64,000 nucleotides of DNA from Rheinheimera pleomorphica. Lineage in GTDB: Bacteria > Pseudomonadota > Gammaproteobacteria > Enterobacterales > Alteromonadaceae. The notes beneath the pieces are model-generated. The model saw nothing but the letters and a program-made list of their open reading frames with translations. It was not told the origin of the DNA and searched no databases. The stretch is taken from contig NZ_SIRR01000025.1 in NCBI RefSeq assembly GCF_011634895.1, positions 1-64,000 of the forward strand, read 5' to 3'. The position numbers and the translations under genes are program-made. This document shows, one piece after another, positions 63,056 to 64,000 of the stretch. Position 1 is the first letter of the stretch, and each line of letters begins with the position of its first letter.

Positions 63056-64000
63056 ATGGAACAGTTTATTTATTATTTGAAAGTCAGCCTCAAAGGCATT
63101 AAGCGTGCGCCGCTGCCCTATGCGCTGACTATTTTTATTTTAAGCGTGGGCCTGGGGGTATTTTTTGCCAATGCCACTTTTTACTATCAGTTAAACAGCG
63201 ACCCTTTGCCAGATAAAAGCGACAAGTTGTTTTTTCCGATGATAAATCTGGTGCCTTATCAGTGCACCACAGATTGCCGCACGCCGCGGGTATTAAGTTA
63301 CAGTAATGTGCAAAAGCTCAGCCAGTCGGATATCCCCAGTCAGGCCGCCGCCATGTACAGTGCCGACGGTTACCTGCGTGTCAACGCCGGCCAACCGCCA
63401 TTGCCGGTCAGCATCCGCATAACGCAGCGCGATTTTTTCACAATGTTTGAGGTGCCACTACTGCATGGCAGTATCTGGCCGGACAACAGTGCCCGCCACG
63501 AAGTGATTTTAACCCGGGCCAGTGCGGAAAAACTGTTTGGCCGCACGGACGTGGTTGGTGAGACTCTGCTGCTGGATGACCGCAATGTTACTGTCAGCGC
63601 GGTACTGGATAGCTGGCAAATGCTACCCCGGTTGTATGACGCCAATAACCGCAATCATTTAACTGATGCTGACGATATCTACCTGCCGCTGGAAACCGGC
63701 TATGACATGAATTATTTGTCAAACAGCCAGTCATCCACCTTTGATGATACCGACTATCGCCAGTTAAGCACCCAGGGCCGCACCGGAGCCTTGCATCAGC
63801 TGCAATACTGGGTACAGCTGGATACGCCGGCACAACAGCAGGCTTACCGTCAGTTTATGCACAATCTGGTGATGGATGAAAAAGCGGCCGGCCGCCACCC
63901 GTCAGAGCCGAATAACCAACTGGTCGCGATGCAGGACATTGTCAGCTACTTTGGTGGCGACAGTAGCGACATTAAGGCTTTTGCTTTAGTTACGCTGTTG
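63056..64000 (+). CDS. ABC transporter permease, MacB/FtsX type (partial, cut by window edge)
   Basis: The open frame from ATG 63056 runs to the window end (315 codons, no stop). It begins MEQFIYYLKVSLKGIKRAPLPYAL, followed by a membrane helix (about residues 20-42) and a periplasmic MacB-PCD-like domain with RITQRDFFTMFEVPLLHGSIW and VILTRASAEKLFG. The later helices lie past the edge. AGGGAA is upstream of the ATG, which is 10 bp from the ATPase stop. Confidence 0.88.
   Translation, partial: MEQFIYYLKVSLKGIKRAPLPYALTIFILSVGLGVFFANATFYYQLNSDPLPDKSDKLFFPMINLVPYQCTTDCRTPRVLSYSNVQKLSQSDIPSQAAAMYSADGYLRVNAGQPPLPVSIRITQRDFFTMFEVPLLHGSIWPDNSARHEVILTRASAEKLFGRTDVVGETLLLDDRNVTVSAVLDSWQMLPRLYDANNRNHLTDADDIYLPLETGYDMNYLSNSQSSTFDDTDYRQLSTQGRTGALHQLQYWVQLDTPAQQQAYRQFMHNLVMDEKAAGRHPSEPNNQLVAMQDIVSYFGGDSSDIKAFALVTLL

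Overview
The window is a chromosomal segment of a Gram-negative gammaproteobacterium. The gene set points to the Alteromonadales/Chromatiaceae neighbourhood (Rheinheimera- or Arsukibacterium-like): SulA, YejL/YejM, YfbV, Hda, BamC, GcvR, IHF-alpha, YdbH/YnbE/YdbL, a VC2046/SO_2500-family protein and DUF3581 occur together. The genus is inferred from gene content and was not tested. Most of the window is densely packed housekeeping sequence. I see no insertion sequence, prophage or CRISPR array.

Region by region. 1-350: the promoter and leader end of an rRNA operon read leftward out of the window (boxA plus three tandem sigma70-type promoters). 0.4-7.8 kb: DUF3581, SOS-controlled sulA, ychJ, tRNA-Tyr, a response regulator with TPR repeats, deoC, a YgjP-type peptidase, xthA and yfbV. 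7.8-8.4 kb: a gene-free stretch with an inverted pair of DnaA boxes. 8.4-16.1 kb: the yffB-dapE operon, yejK and yejL-yejM, rlmF and cvfB. 16.1-22.3 kb: a six-gene leftward operon (DUF523/DUF1722, photolyase, NTF2-like, FAD oxidoreductase, DUF1365, cfa) that resembles photo-oxidative stress regulons and has an ECF-like promoter. 22.4-30 kb: leftward dapA-bamC, DUF2066-hda and pheST-ihfA. 30.2-34.4 kb: gcvR, bcp, then a PQQ-dependent dehydrogenase next to a PqqU/YncD-like TonB receptor.

34.4-43 kb: perM-like gene, bepA-arsC-wrbA-DUF2069, rmuC, and divergent queE/queC of queuosine synthesis. 43-46.2 kb: a dicarboxylate/amino-acid symporter and lysC behind a clear lysine riboswitch whose expression platform can hide the ribosome binding site. 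46.2-54.2 kb: secreted and envelope proteins, including ydbH-ynbE-ydbL, and a TPR-GGDEF diguanylate cyclase. 54.3-57.3 kb: a translationally coupled trio of CstA-family transporter, small protein ending in Cys-Cys, and ArsA-family ATPase.

57.3-59.2 kb is the one accessory-looking stretch. It is an A+T-richer three-gene cassette: two unrecognised small proteins, then a CapV-like patatin phospholipase, behind a promoter overlapped by two identical 10-bp palindromes. No cyclic-nucleotide synthase is beside it, so it could be an undescribed defence module. The window ends in a MacAB-like ABC export operon (61.05 kb to the edge) preceded by a good sigma54 promoter and TGTCCG/CGGACA half-sites, which suggests control by an NtrC-type activator encoded beyond the window.
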